Source: Veillonella parvula
GTDB lineage: Bacteria > Bacillota > Negativicutes > Veillonellales > Veillonellaceae
Assembly (NCBI GenBank): GCA_947096075.1
Contig: CAMUQE010000011.1
Coordinates: 1-23,612, forward strand
Length of the DNA stretch: 23,612 nt
Reading direction: 5' to 3'
The notes under the pieces were generated by a model that saw only the letters and a program-made list of their open reading frames with translations, was not told where the DNA came from and did not search any database. Shown here one piece after another: positions 23,420-23,612 of this stretch (within the stretch, counting starts at the first letter, position 1; each line of letters starts with the position of its first letter). The position numbers and the translations under genes were made by a program.

Positions 23420-23612
23420 TTATAAAGCACGAGTTAAAATTTCACGAGCTACTTCTGGTGTTACATCGCCTTTTTCACCAAGTTGTGTCATACCATGATC
23501 TTCTAATTGTTTCACAATTTTATCAACTGCTTCAGCGCCAAGGCCATAGTCTTTCAAATGCGTAGATACACCAAGGGACTCAAAGAATTCACGAGTTTTA
23601 GCGATAGCCTTA
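23420..23612 (-). CDS. Iron-dependent alcohol/aldehyde dehydrogenase, YqhD-like (C-terminal part only)
   Basis: Only the last 64 codons are inside the window; the gene runs off the right edge. The visible residues (KAIAKTREFFESLGVSTHL, KDYGLGAEAV, HGMTQLGEKGDVTPE and EILTRAL at the end) follow the C-terminus of E. coli YqhD closely as I remember it, including HGMTQLGE. YqhD is an NADPH-dependent reductase of short and toxic aldehydes with a metal in the active site; the catalytic and metal-binding residues lie outside this window, so activity cannot be judged. Confidence 0.85.
   Translation of the reverse strand, partial: KAIAKTREFFESLGVSTHLKDYGLGAEAVDKIVKQLEDHGMTQLGEKGDVTPEVAREILTRAL

Overview
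The window most likely comes from a Veillonella-type Negativicute: a diderm, anaerobic, non-sporulating relative of the Firmicutes. Four things suggest this. The DNA is AT-rich. The order dnaX - ebfC (ybaB) - recR - bofA, with the SRP RNA gene just upstream of dnaX, is the classic Firmicute arrangement. An envelope-spanning efflux adaptor (membrane fusion protein) is present although the rest looks Firmicute-like. The proteins also read like Veillonella proteins. The genus call is from memory and was not checked by a search.

Layout. 1-1621: a CycA-type amino-acid permease on the + strand, ending in a terminator shared with the gene facing it. 1621-3366: a small exported protein of unknown function and a cation diffusion facilitator (probably Mn/Fe class), both on the - strand. 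3626-8527: a tightly packed - strand operon, ebfC-recR-bofA-helicase/exonuclease-rluA-like. 8669-11353: dnaX with an unusually long C-terminal extension. 11566-11744: the SRP RNA gene (ffs) with its own promoter and terminator. 11827-16407: a large glutamate synthase gene with no small subunit beside it. 16727-18788: a two-gene unit (Eis-like acetyltransferase, then a second RluA-type pseudouridine synthase). 18990-21142: a DUF2156 protein that seems to start at ATT, and a lipoprotein efflux adaptor. 21254-22105: an aldo/keto reductase on +. 22181-23225: azlCD, a branched-chain amino-acid exporter. 23420-23612: the C-terminal end of a YqhD-type Fe-dependent alcohol dehydrogenase, cut by the window edge.

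How it fits together. The centre is a replication and repair neighbourhood: clamp loader, nucleoid protein, RecR, and an SF1 helicase carrying a built-in DEDDh exonuclease. Its last gene, an RluA-type pseudouridine synthase, holds the most striking signal in the window: at 3818-3953, inside the coding sequence, eight DnaA-box-like nonamers lie in one orientation, mostly 21 bp apart. They encode a low-complexity insertion in a loop of the enzyme. I read this as a candidate DnaA-binding (titration or regulatory) locus hidden in a gene. The flanks are ordinary nitrogen and amino-acid metabolism and transport.

No CRISPR array, transposase, prophage gene or tRNA was recognised.
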